Shown here piece after piece: positions 1-6,440 of a stretch of 22,444 nucleotides of DNA. Under the pieces are notes generated by a model, which saw only the letters and a list, made by a program, of their open reading frames with translations, was not told where the DNA came from and searched no databases. This DNA comes from an uncultured Bacilli bacterium (GTDB lineage: Bacteria; Bacillota_I; Bacilli_A; RF39; UBA660), in assembly GCA_934130045.1 (NCBI GenBank), contig CAKOXI010000018.1, positions 1 through 22,444 of the forward strand, written 5' to 3'. The translations under genes and the position numbers were made by a program. Within the stretch, counting starts at the first letter, position 1; each line of letters opens with the position of its first letter.

Positions 1-39
1 TTTATTCTTTCTTCATAATTTAATTTTGACATATAAAAA

Positions 40-66
40 CCTCGTTTCTATGTCCAAGAAACGGGG
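40..66 (-). terminator. Intrinsic terminator of glmU
   Basis: Read on the minus strand, arms at 66-57 and 49-40 pair at 9 of 10 positions around a 7-nt loop. The stem is followed at once by a run of five T (39-35). It lies 20 bp past the glmU stop codon, where a rho-independent terminator is expected. The plus strand has no T run after the stem, so it should act on glmU only. Confidence 0.75.
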
Positions 67-85
67 TTCATATCATTGTTATTAA

Positions 86-1453
86 CTATTTTTTTATATA
101 ATTTTCCTTTATCACTTGTTTTGCACGAGCTATAGCAAGTGAATTTTCTGGAACATTTTCAGTTATTACCGAACCTGCACCAACTATTGCATTTTCTTCT
201 ATAGTAACAGGTGCAAGTAAACTTGAATTACATCCTATAAATGCACCATCTTTAATTGTTGTTCTATTTTTTTCCCATTTTGTATTCATGTTAGCTGTTA
301 TTACACCACAAGCAATTTCTACGTGGTTACCTATGTCAGCATCACCAGTATATATTAAATGAGGAATTTTAGTTCCAACACCAATGTTTACATTTTTTGT
401 TTCAGCAAAACTTCCAACTTTACAATCAGAACCAATATTTGATTTTGGTCTAATGTGTGCAAAAGGTCCAATTAGTGTATTATTTCCAATAATACTGTCT
501 GTAACTTTGCTTGATTCTACTGTAGTTGAATTTCCTATTTTAGAGGATATTATAGTAGAATTTGGTCCAATGATACAATTATCTCCTATAACAGTTTGAC
601 CTTGAATATTTGTTCCGGGATATATAATAGTGTCTTTTCCAATTATCGCATCTATACTAATATATGTATTTGATGGATCGATTAGAGTTACACCATTTTC
701 CATGTGAAGTTTTCTTGTTTTATTAAGCAGAGTTTGAGTTGCAATAGAAAGTTCTTCTCTAGAATTTACTCCTTGGAATTCTGACATATCAGGTATTGTA
801 TAAACACCAAAATTATATCCAGCTTTTTTGATATGTGTAGGGATATCTGTTATATAATATTCTCCTTGAGCATTGTTGTTATCAAGTTTAGAGAAAGTTT
901 CTTTTAGTAATTTTCCATTAAAGCAGTAAACACCTATATTTACTTCTTTAACTTTTTCTTCAGATTCATCGCAATCTTTTTTCTCAACTATTCTGTTTAA
1001 GTTTCCGTTATTATCTCTTATAATTCTTCCAAGAGAACCAGGTTCATCTACAATGCCAGATAAAACTACACCACCATAGTTACCTTGAATACAAAAATTA
1101 ACTAAAGATTTAATTGTATGTGGGGATATAAGTGGTTGATCACCATTTATAACAACTACAAGATCATTATCTTCAATATACTTTTCAGCTTGCATAACTG
1201 CATGACCAGTACCAAGCTGGTTTTCTTGGTAGCAGAATTTTACGTTCTTTCTTGTTTTACTTACATGTTCTTCAACTTGTTCTTTTTTATACCCAGTTAT
1301 AATATAAATTTCTGATGCATCAGCATTTTGACATGCATCACATACATAATCTATTATACATTTATCATAAACTTTATGAAGAACTTTATGAAAATCTGAT
1401 TTCATTCTTGTACCTTTTCCTGCAGCAAGAATTATTGCTTTAACATTTTTCAA
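86..1453 (-). CDS. glmU: Bifunctional GlmU: N-acetylglucosamine-1-phosphate uridyltransferase / glucosamine-1-phosphate acetyltransferase
   Basis: Cytoplasmic enzyme making UDP-GlcNAc, the precursor of peptidoglycan and teichoic acids. It acetylates GlcN-1-P with acetyl-CoA and then transfers UMP from UTP. The N-terminal nucleotidyltransferase domain has the LAAGKGTRM signature (residues 9-17), QLGTGHA and NGDQPL; the C-terminal left-handed beta-helix spans about 250-450. The acetyltransferase histidine is in PHLIYTGDA (His365). I chose a TTG start at 1453: AAAGGAGTG lies 7 bases upstream and the product is 455 aa, the usual GlmU length; an ATG 18 codons further up has no such site and would lie within the predicted leader and promoter. 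An odd point is the loop after GVITAN, where the usual NYDG is replaced by NMNTKWEK. Monocistronic: own promoter and own terminator. Confidence 0.95.
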   Translation of the reverse strand: MKNVKAIILAAGKGTRMKSDFHKVLHKVYDKCIIDYVCDACQNADASEIYIITGYKKEQVEEHVSKTRKNVKFCYQENQLGTGHAVMQAEKYIEDNDLVVVINGDQPLISPHTIKSLVNFCIQGNYGGVVLSGIVDEPGSLGRIIRDNNGNLNRIVEKKDCDESEEKVKEVNIGVYCFNGKLLKETFSKLDNNNAQGEYYITDIPTHIKKAGYNFGVYTIPDMSEFQGVNSREELSIATQTLLNKTRKLHMENGVTLIDPSNTYISIDAIIGKDTIIYPGTNIQGQTVIGDNCIIGPNSTIISSKIGNSTTVESSKVTDSIIGNNTLIGPFAHIRPKSNIGSDCKVGSFAETKNVNIGVGTKIPHLIYTGDADIGNHVEIACGVITANMNTKWEKNRTTIKDGAFIGCNSSLLAPVTIEENAIVGAGSVITENVPENSLAIARAKQVIKENYIKK

Positions 1454-1473
1454 AAAAAAACACTCCTTTTTAA

Positions 1474-1491
1474 TAGTAATTTTGATTACTA
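1474..1491 (-). promoter_or_regulatory. Hairpin at the 5' end of the glmU leader
   Basis: Perfect 7-bp stem TAGTAAT/ATTACTA with a 4-nt loop, lying between the glmU promoter and its Shine-Dalgarno site. The transcription start predicted from the -10 box falls at about 1491, so the mRNA would begin with this hairpin. A protective or regulatory role is inference; the structure itself is visible. Confidence 0.4.
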
Positions 1492-1497
1492 AAGGAC

Positions 1498-1526
1498 ATT
1501 CTAACACATAAGCATGTAAAAGTCTA
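1498..1526 (-). promoter_or_regulatory. Predicted sigma-A promoter of glmU (extended -10)
   Basis: Minus strand: -35 TAGACT (1526-1521), 17-bp spacer, -10 TAGAAT (1503-1498) preceded by TGT, which gives an extended -10 element. The leader would be about 37 nt. The IS30 target duplication starts only 13 bp upstream of the -35 box, so the insertion spared this promoter. Confidence 0.6.
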
Positions 1527-1538
1527 TATAAAAACTTT

Positions 1539-1552
1539 AAAATTTACCCTGT
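1539..1552 (+). repeat. Target-site duplication, left copy (14 bp)
   Basis: AAAATTTACCCTGT is present exactly at 1539-1552 and again at 3086-3099, directly outside the two terminal inverted repeats of the insertion sequence. The bases beyond each copy differ, so the duplication is exactly 14 bp. Confidence 0.85.
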
Positions 1553-1580
1553 CGTGAATTTTCATTTGAAAGTCCGTTTT
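1553..1580 (+). repeat. Left terminal inverted repeat of the IS30 element
   Basis: 28 bp beginning CGTGAATTTT and ending TCCGTTTT. It matches the reverse complement of 3058-3085 at 21 positions. The outermost 10 bp (9 of 10) and the innermost 8 bp (8 of 8) are best conserved, as expected for a cleavage tip plus a transposase-binding part. Confidence 0.85.
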
Positions 1581-1589
1581 AATAAAATA

Positions 1590-1605
1590 ACGGAATTAAG
1601 TCTGA
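1590..1605 (+). repeat. Internal 16-bp motif of the IS, left-end copy
   Basis: ACGGAATTAAGTCTGA. The same motif, consensus about ACGGMAWTWARTYTRA, recurs at 2904-2919, 3022-3037 and 3061-3076 on the plus strand and inverted at 2992-3007. A copy near each end suggests transposase binding sites; this role is inferred. Confidence 0.6.
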
Positions 1606-1623
1606 TTATAGTATAATATATAT

Positions 1624-1637
1624 CGTTTCTTTGTAGT
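1624..1637 (+). repeat. Inner inverted repeat flanking the transposase gene, left arm
   Basis: CGTTTCTTTGTAGT is the exact 14-bp reverse complement of 2893-2906. This arm lies in the transposase leader between a TATAAT box (1612-1617) and the Shine-Dalgarno site; the other lies in the 3' untranslated part. The two ends of the transcript could pair. Confidence 0.7.
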
Positions 1638-1655
1638 TATAAGGAGGAATGAAAA

Positions 1656-2807
1656 ATGAAAACATGGAAACACATGAGTGAAGATAATAGAAAAACTATT
1701 TGTTCTTGTATCTCACACAATAAAAAATTAATTGAAATAAGTAAAATTATAAATTATGATCCTAGAGCTATTTCTAAAGAAGTTAAAAGAAATAGAAAAC
1801 CAGTTGATTACACTGATCAAATTGAAAGTCAATGCCCTAAACTTAATAGATGGCCTTATGTTTGTACTAATTGTAAAAATAGATATAAAAATTGTTCTTT
1901 TGTTAAATTTATTTATGATTCAAAAATTGCCCAAAGTAAAGCTACTGCTAATCTTATCAATTCTAGAAAAGGTATTGATTTAGATTCTGATGAATTTAAT
2001 AAGTTAGATTATATTATAAAAAAAGGTACTGATGAAAATAAATCTATTTATCAAATAAAAATAGAAAATAAAGATTCCATTAATAAATCAATTACTACAC
2101 TATACAGATATATTAATAACGGTTATTTAAAAACTAAAAGAATTGATTTACCTTGTGCTGTTAAATATAAAAAAAGAAAGCATAATAAAAAGTATGAATA
2201 TACTGACAATAAAATTGACAGAAGTAATCATACTTACCTTGACTATTTGTCATACATTCACAAAAACCCAAACTGTAATGTATGGCAATTAGATTTCTTG
2301 GGCACTATCAAATCTGATAGTAAAAATATTTTATCATTTATTTTACCAAATGTACACTTTACTTTGTTAGATATCATAAATAATCCAAATTCTAAAAAAG
2401 TAATTGAATTCTTTGATGATTTAGAAAATAAAATTGGAACAGAAGCCTTTAAAGATTTAATACCTGTTATTTTAACAGATAGAGATCCTTGCTTTAATGA
2501 TATTGAGGGAATTTGTTTTTCTAAAATAACTGGTGAAGAAAGGTGTAAATTATTCTTTTGTGATCCTTATGTATCTAATCAAAAACCTCATGTAGAAAAC
2601 ATCAACAAACAAATTAGAAAGTTTTTTCCAAAAGGAAAATCTGTAGATAACTACACAAAAGAATCTGTAAGAAAGCATAATATAACATTACTAAATACAC
2701 CAATCAAATCTTTAGATGGAAATACACCTAAAGATGCATTTATTACAGTTTATGGTGAAGATTTATATAATAAACTTTTTGATATTGTCAATGACGAACG
2801 TAAGTGA
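1656..2807 (+). CDS. IS30-family DDE transposase
   Basis: 383 aa, intact. An N-terminal helix-turn-helix region (about 5-50, with a KEVKRNRKP stretch) is followed by a four-cysteine cluster (C60, C70, C73, C80, around PYVCTNC) that probably binds zinc and is typical of a Bacillota branch of IS30. The RNase-H-like core has acidic residues D213 (WQLDFLG), D275 (LTDRD) and E314 (PHVENINKQ), followed by FFPKGKS, all in IS30 order. The start is an ATG with a strong AAGGAGGAATG site; a TATAAT box lies at 1612-1617 with no convincing -35. Stop is TGA. It should cut and join the element ends. The subgroup is judged from motifs only. Confidence 0.93.
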   Translation: MKTWKHMSEDNRKTICSCISHNKKLIEISKIINYDPRAISKEVKRNRKPVDYTDQIESQCPKLNRWPYVCTNCKNRYKNCSFVKFIYDSKIAQSKATANLINSRKGIDLDSDEFNKLDYIIKKGTDENKSIYQIKIENKDSINKSITTLYRYINNGYLKTKRIDLPCAVKYKKRKHNKKYEYTDNKIDRSNHTYLDYLSYIHKNPNCNVWQLDFLGTIKSDSKNILSFILPNVHFTLLDIINNPNSKKVIEFFDDLENKIGTEAFKDLIPVILTDRDPCFNDIEGICFSKITGEERCKLFFCDPYVSNQKPHVENINKQIRKFFPKGKSVDNYTKESVRKHNITLLNTPIKSLDGNTPKDAFITVYGEDLYNKLFDIVNDERK

Positions 2808-2830
2808 GTTCATCTTGATCATTGACAATA
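2783..2830. repeat. 12-bp inverted repeat across the transposase stop codon
   Basis: Arms 2783-2794 and 2819-2830 (TATTGTCAATGA / TCATTGACAATA) are perfect complements around a 24-nt spacer that contains the transposase stop. In the mRNA they would form a hairpin over the end of the gene. It could slow ribosomes or protect the message; function unknown. Confidence 0.55.
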
Positions 2831-2849
2831 ATTACTATTTAAAATATTC

Positions 2850-2878
2850 TAACAAATAAAGTTCTTCTTTATTTGTTA
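2850..2878 (+). terminator. Hairpin after the transposase gene, possible terminator
   Basis: Perfect 12-bp stem (2850-2861 with 2867-2878) around a 5-nt loop, 43 bp after the stop codon. The stem is almost all A:T and is not followed by a clean T run, so termination is plausible but weak. Confidence 0.45.
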
Positions 2879-2892
2879 TTAATAATACAAAT

Positions 2893-2906
2893 ACTACAAA
2901 GAAACG
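2893..2906 (+). repeat. Inner inverted repeat flanking the transposase gene, right arm
   Basis: ACTACAAAGAAACG, exact reverse complement of 1624-1637. Its right end overlaps the 16-bp internal motif copy that starts at 2904. Confidence 0.7.
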
Positions 2907-3076
2907 GAAATAAGTTTAAAAAACGGAAATAACCTCCGTATTTTCATCATGCAATAATTTATGTATTTATTAACTAAAACAAGCTCTTTTATCAAGTTTA
3001 TTGCCGTTTATCATTATAAAAACGGCAATAAATCTGAAAAAGAAAAAACTCCATTAAAAAACGGAATTTAGTCTAA
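2904..3076. repeat. Cluster of 16-bp iteron-like motifs in the IS right end
   Basis: Plus-strand copies: 2904-2919 (ACGGAAATAAGTTTAA), 3022-3037 (ACGGCAATAAATCTGA) and 3061-3076 (ACGGAATTTAGTCTAA), the last inside the terminal repeat. An inverted copy lies at 2992-3007 (minus strand ACGGCAATAAACTTGA). A partial copy ACGGAAATAACC lies at 2923-2934. Copies 2992-3007 and 3022-3037 face each other and form the hairpin noted separately. This explains most of the 426-bp gap between the transposase and ruvA coding regions; no gene is visible there. Confidence 0.6.
2997..3032. repeat. 13-bp inverted repeat in the IS right end
   Basis: TTTATTGCCGTTT (2997-3009) pairs perfectly with 3020-3032 around a 10-nt spacer. 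It is one of the most stable hairpins of the element and is built from two opposed copies of the 16-bp motif. Confidence 0.65.
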
Positions 3077-3085
3077 AAATTTACG
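3058..3085 (-). repeat. Right terminal inverted repeat of the IS30 element
   Basis: 28 bp whose reverse complement starts CGTAAATTTT and ends TCCGTTTT, matching the left repeat at 21 of 28 positions. The plus-strand reading also contains a copy of the 16-bp internal motif. Confidence 0.85.
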
Positions 3086-3099
3086 AAAATTTACCCTGT
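3086..3099 (+). repeat. Target-site duplication, right copy (14 bp)
   Basis: Exact second copy of AAAATTTACCCTGT, directly outside the right terminal repeat. Removing the element and one copy rejoins the glmU-ruvA intergenic region. Confidence 0.85.
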
Positions 3100-3188
3100 T
3101 AGAAATATCACATTAACAATTACACGTGATGATTTAGTTATAAAAGTGGGTAGTACCTAATTTTTTTATATGAAAAAAATTTAATTTA

Positions 3189-3217
3189 TTGACACACAAA
3201 CAAATGTTTTGTAAAAT
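3189..3217 (+). promoter_or_regulatory. Predicted sigma-A promoter of the ruvA operon
   Basis: Consensus TTGACA (3189-3194), 17-bp spacer, TAAAAT (3212-3217). The start point should fall near 3224, at the first base of the GGGTGAG Shine-Dalgarno site, giving a leader of about 10 nt. It lies 104 bp outside the IS30 element. Because the -35 box sits on an upstream in-frame TTG, that codon cannot be the ruvA start. Confidence 0.8.
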
Positions 3218-3233
3218 GATAATGGGTGAGATT

Positions 3234-3788
3234 ATGTATTCATATATAAAGGGGAAAATAATAGATGTACAAAGCAATTATATCGTTATAGATAATAATG
3301 GTATTGGTTATTTAATTTATAATGCTAATCCTTATTCATTTACAATAGATAAAGAAGAAACTATTTATTTATATCAATATGTTAGAGAAGATGAAATTTC
3401 TTTATATGGATTTAAAACAAAAGAAGAAAAAGATATGTTTTTAAAGTTAATTGAGGTAAAGGGTTTAGGGTGTAAAATGGCACTACCAATGCTTGCAAAT
3501 GGGGCAGTAGATGGAATCATATCAGCTATTGATAATGAAGACATTAGTTACTTAAAAAAATTTCCTAAAATTGGCGACAAAGTTGCAAGACAAATTATTC
3601 TTGATTTAAAGGGAAAATTAGTTATAAATGAACAAAAAATCGATAGTAAATCTGATACTGAATTAATGGAAGCATTAAAAGCATTAGGATATAAACCAAA
3701 TGAAATTAAGAAGGTATTAACAAAAATTGACAAAAATGGTACAATAGAGACTCAGATTAAAGATTCTTTAAAATTACTTATGAAGTAG
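3234..3788 (+). CDS. ruvA: Holliday junction branch migration complex subunit RuvA
   Basis: Tetrameric DNA-binding protein that holds a Holliday junction and loads the RuvB motor in recombinational repair. 184 aa from this ATG. The N-terminal OB-fold region (about 1-65) has GKIIDV and the GIGY motif. Two helix-hairpin-helix motifs follow (around VKGLGCKMA and FPKIGDKVARQ), then a flexible link and a short C-terminal domain (about 140-184, ALGYKPNEI) that contacts RuvB. The start is set by the GGGTGAG site just upstream; a longer reading frame would begin inside the -35 box. First gene of an operon that also holds ruvB. Slightly shorter than the E. coli protein, mainly in the C-terminal linker. 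Confidence 0.95.
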   Translation: MYSYIKGKIIDVQSNYIVIDNNGIGYLIYNANPYSFTIDKEETIYLYQYVREDEISLYGFKTKEEKDMFLKLIEVKGLGCKMALPMLANGAVDGIISAIDNEDISYLKKFPKIGDKVARQIILDLKGKLVINEQKIDSKSDTELMEALKALGYKPNEIKKVLTKIDKNGTIETQIKDSLKLLMK

Positions 3789-3814
3789 TAAAAAAAGTAG
3801 AAGTTGGTGTTTTT

Positions 3815-4381
3815 TTGAGGATAGGAATAGATATTGATGATACAATTTGTAATACATGGGAATGTTTAATTCCTTATGTTAGCAGATATTTTGGTATAGA
3901 TAAAAAGGAATTGATTTATGGTGATAAACCGTATGACTTTATGTGGGAAACTAATTATGATGAATATTGTAAATTTGCTAGAATTTATTATAAGTTATTA
4001 GCGCCTAAATATAGATTAAAAAATAATGCTAGAAAAATAATAAATAAATTAAAGCAAGAAAAAAATGAAATAATTTTTATAACAGCTAGAAGCAATAATG
4101 GGTTTGATGATCCCTATAAAATTAGCTATAATTATTTAATTAAGAAAAATATAAAATTTGATAAATTAATTGTAGGTGCTAAAGACAAAGGTAGTATATG
4201 CAAGGAAGAAAATATTGATATTTTTATAGATGATTCAATTGATAATTGTGAAAAAATCGCATCTTACAATATAAAAGTATTATTATTTAATTCTAAATAT
4301 AATAAAAATTGTAAAAAATATACAAGGGTTTATAATTGGAATCAAGTATATAAAATAATAGAGGATGATTTTTATGGATGA
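3815..4381 (+). CDS. NT5C-like HAD-family 5'(3')-deoxyribonucleotidase
   Basis: 188 aa, HAD-fold phosphatase of the 5' nucleotidase type C group. Motif I is GIDIDDT at residues 4-10 (nucleophile D6, acid/base D8), motif II is the Thr in FITAR, a conserved Lys lies in VGAKDKG, and motif IV is IFIDDS near the C-terminal third. The family removes phosphate from (deoxy)nucleoside monophosphates; the substrate here is unknown. The start is TTG, since motif I begins at once and no ATG lies nearby; only a weak GTTGGTG precedes it. It lies 26 bp after ruvA and overlaps ruvB by 8 bp, so it is co-transcribed and probably translationally coupled. Placement between ruvA and ruvB hints at nucleotide-pool control near DNA repair, which is inference. 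Confidence 0.8.
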   Translation: MRIGIDIDDTICNTWECLIPYVSRYFGIDKKELIYGDKPYDFMWETNYDEYCKFARIYYKLLAPKYRLKNNARKIINKLKQEKNEIIFITARSNNGFDDPYKISYNYLIKKNIKFDKLIVGAKDKGSICKEENIDIFIDDSIDNCEKIASYNIKVLLFNSKYNKNCKKYTRVYNWNQVYKIIEDDFYG

Positions 4382-5372
4382 AAGAATAATTACAAATGAA
4401 CAATTAAAGGATGATAATTTTGATGTTAATATAAGACCTCAATTATTGGATGAATATATTGGTCAAACTGAAGCAAAAGAAAATATGGCAATATATATAA
4501 AAGCTGCAAAGATGCGCAATGAGGTATTGGATCATGTTTTATTATATGGTCCTCCAGGACTAGGTAAAACCACTCTTGCTTATATTATTGCAAATGAACT
4601 TGGAACAAATATTAAAACTACTAGTGGTCCAGCTATTGAAAAAACAGGTGATTTAGCAGCTGTTTTATCAAATTTAGAGGAGGGTGATGTATTATTTATT
4701 GATGAAATACATCGAATTCCCAGATTTATTGAAGAAATTTTATATTCAGCAATGGAGGATTTTACTTTAGAAATTGTAATAGGAGCAGATTCATCAAGTA
4801 GAAGTATAAAAATAGATCTTCCACCATTTACTTTAGTTGGTGCAACAACTAGAGCTGGTGATTTAACTAGTCCTTTGCGTGATAGATTTGGAATTATTTC
4901 TAAATTACAATATTATAGTATTGAGGATTTAACTAAAATCGTTAAAAGAACTAGTAAGGTTTTAAACTGCGAAATTGATGATAAAGCTGCTATAGAATTA
5001 GCAACAAGAAGTCGTGGTACACCTAGAATTGCTAACAGATTATTTAGAAGGGTAAGAGATTTTGCTCTTGTTATGGGTAATGGTAAAATAGATTTAAAAA
5101 TCTGTAAAATGGCACTTGATAAATTAAAAGTTGATAGTTTAGGACTTGATGATACTGATTATAATTTGTTAAAATCAATCATAGAAAGATTTAATGGAGG
5201 ACCAGTAGGAATTGAAGCAATAGCGTCTAGTATTGGGGAAGAACAAACTACTATAGAGGATGTTTATGAACCTTATTTATTACAAATAGGATTATTAAAG
5301 CGAACTACTAGAGGTAGAATAGTTACTGAAAAAGCTTATAAACACTTGAATATTCCATATAAAAGTATATAA
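4374..5372 (+). CDS. ruvB: Holliday junction branch migration ATPase RuvB
   Basis: 332 aa AAA+ motor that forms hexameric rings and pumps DNA through RuvA-bound Holliday junctions. Visible motifs: Walker A GPPGLGKT (59-66), Walker B LFIDEIHR (D110, E111), the RuvB-specific beta-hairpin region (about 125-150), sensor GATTRAG, and arginine finger region LRDRFG (168-173). The C-terminal winged helix includes GGPVGIEAIA and GEEQTTIEDVYEPYL. I chose the ATG at 4374: GAGGATGAT upstream serves as the ribosome site, and an ATG three codons earlier lies inside it. The start overlaps the preceding gene by 8 bp. Confidence 0.96.
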   Translation: MDERIITNEQLKDDNFDVNIRPQLLDEYIGQTEAKENMAIYIKAAKMRNEVLDHVLLYGPPGLGKTTLAYIIANELGTNIKTTSGPAIEKTGDLAAVLSNLEEGDVLFIDEIHRIPRFIEEILYSAMEDFTLEIVIGADSSSRSIKIDLPPFTLVGATTRAGDLTSPLRDRFGIISKLQYYSIEDLTKIVKRTSKVLNCEIDDKAAIELATRSRGTPRIANRLFRRVRDFALVMGNGKIDLKICKMALDKLKVDSLGLDDTDYNLLKSIIERFNGGPVGIEAIASSIGEEQTTIEDVYEPYLLQIGLLKRTTRGRIVTEKAYKHLNIPYKSI

Positions 5373-5414
5373 TAATTACAAATTTATACAAATATTATTG
5401 ATAGGAGATAAAAT

Positions 5415-6440
5415 ATGAAGACAGAAGATTTTGATTTTAATTTACCAGAAAATTTAATCGCACAAACACCACTAGAAAAAAGAGATAATTCAAAATTATT
5501 AGTTTTAGATAAAGAAACTGGAAAAATTGAACATAAGCATTTTTTTGATATAATTGATATGCTAAATAAAGATGATGTACTTGTTTTAAATGATACAAAG
5601 GTTATACCAGCTCGTTTGTATGGAATCAAAGAAGGAACAAATGCGCATATAGAAATACTTATGTTGAAAGAAATTGGTAATGATGAATGGGAGTGTTTAG
5701 TTAAACCTGCCAAAAGAGTAAAATTGAATACTAAAATTTCTTTTGGAAATAATGATTTAGTTGCTACTTGTACATCAGTTTGTGATGAGGGAATTAGAAC
5801 ATTTAAATTAAATTATAATGGTATTTTATATGAGGTTTTAGATAGGTTAGGAGAAATGCCATTACCACCATATATTCATGAAAAATTAAAAGATAAAAAT
5901 CGTTATCAAACTGTATATGCTAAAAATTCTGGTTCTGCTGCTGCACCTACTGCAGGACTTCATTTTACAAAAGACTTAATTGAAAAGATAAAAGCCAAAG
6001 GAGTAAAGATTGAGTATATTACTCTACATGTTGGACTTGGAACTTTTAGACCAGTAAATGTGGAGGATGTTACAAAACATAAAATGCATTCTGAATTTTA
6101 TATGATGAGTGAAGAAGTTGCAAATGTTTTAAATGAAGCTAAGAAAAACAAAAAACGTATTATAAGTGTTGGTACAACTTCGACAAGAACGTTGGAAACG
6201 ATAATGAATTTATATGGAAAATTTAAAGAGTGTAGTGGTTGGACTGATATTTTTATTTATCCAGGATATGAATTTAAGGCAATAGATGCATTAATAACTA
6301 ATTTTCATTTACCAAAGTCGACTTTAGTCATGTTAGTAAGCGCTTTAGCTGGAAAGGAAAATATATTATCTGCATATAATGAAGCTATAAAAAATGAGTA
6401 TAGATTTTTTTCATTTGGTGATAGTATGTTTATAAAATGA
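5415..6440 (+). CDS. queA: QueA: S-adenosylmethionine:tRNA ribosyltransferase-isomerase
   Basis: 341 aa, full family length. It moves and rearranges the ribosyl part of SAM onto preQ1 at tRNA position 34, giving epoxyqueuosine for tRNAs Tyr, His, Asn and Asp. Family landmarks in order: DFNLPENLIAQTPLEKRD at the N-terminus, VLNDTKVIPARL, SAAAPTAGLHFT, HVGLGTFRPV, GTTSTRTLE and TNFHLPKSTL near the C-terminus. The ATG has an AGGAGATAAA site; the gap from ruvB is 42 bp. The stop overlaps the next start (ATGA, 4 bp). The frequent partner tgt is not in this window. Confidence 0.96.
   Translation: MKTEDFDFNLPENLIAQTPLEKRDNSKLLVLDKETGKIEHKHFFDIIDMLNKDDVLVLNDTKVIPARLYGIKEGTNAHIEILMLKEIGNDEWECLVKPAKRVKLNTKISFGNNDLVATCTSVCDEGIRTFKLNYNGILYEVLDRLGEMPLPPYIHEKLKDKNRYQTVYAKNSGSAAAPTAGLHFTKDLIEKIKAKGVKIEYITLHVGLGTFRPVNVEDVTKHKMHSEFYMMSEEVANVLNEAKKNKKRIISVGTTSTRTLETIMNLYGKFKECSGWTDIFIYPGYEFKAIDALITNFHLPKSTLVMLVSALAGKENILSAYNEAIKNEYRFFSFGDSMFIK

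Larger units (their letters stand above)
1553..3085 (+). mobile_element. Complete IS30-family insertion sequence, 1533 bp
   Basis: The element runs between two 28-bp imperfect terminal inverted repeats (1553-1580 and 3058-3085, 21 of 28 matching, tips CGTRAATTTT, inner ends TCCGTTTT) and is bounded by a 14-bp direct repeat of the target. It holds one intact DDE transposase gene. About 278 bp of its right end is noncoding and packed with direct and inverted copies of a 16-bp motif. It sits between the divergent glmU and ruvA promoters without disrupting either. The intact gene, paired ends and perfect target duplication suggest a recent insertion. IS30 elements usually make very short duplications; long ones are known from some members such as IS1630 of Mycoplasma. 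Confidence 0.9.

Noticed and set aside
40..66. Relation between the glmU terminator stem (CGTTTCT ... AGAAACG) and the inner IS repeat CGTTTCTTTGTAGT
   Set aside because: Only seven bases are shared and the stem is explained as a terminator; chance similarity is more likely than a second IS remnant.
384..599. Plus-strand frames of 60-80 codons inside glmU (also 1118-1315)
   Set aside because: They lie entirely antisense to a highly conserved gene, have no ribosome sites and show no domain-like sequence.
1454..1507. GlmU start 18 codons upstream of the TTG
   Set aside because: That segment overlaps the predicted -10 box and leader hairpin, lacks a ribosome site, and the TTG start gives the normal GlmU length with AAAGGAGTG at ideal spacing.
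1756..1983. Second frame inside the transposase gene
   Set aside because: Out-of-frame shadow of a conserved coding region; no frameshift signal or fusion as in two-frame insertion sequences, since the main frame is complete.
3107..3130. Operator-like ATCAC ... GTGAT upstream of ruvA
   Set aside because: Only 5-bp arms around 14 nt in A/T-rich DNA, 60 bp upstream of the promoter; no LexA-type box recognised.
3189..3233. Longer RuvA starting at TTG 3189
   Set aside because: The TTG is the first part of a consensus -35 box, with a 17-bp spaced -10 following; the extra 15 residues would lie in promoter DNA, and ATG 3234 has a good ribosome site.
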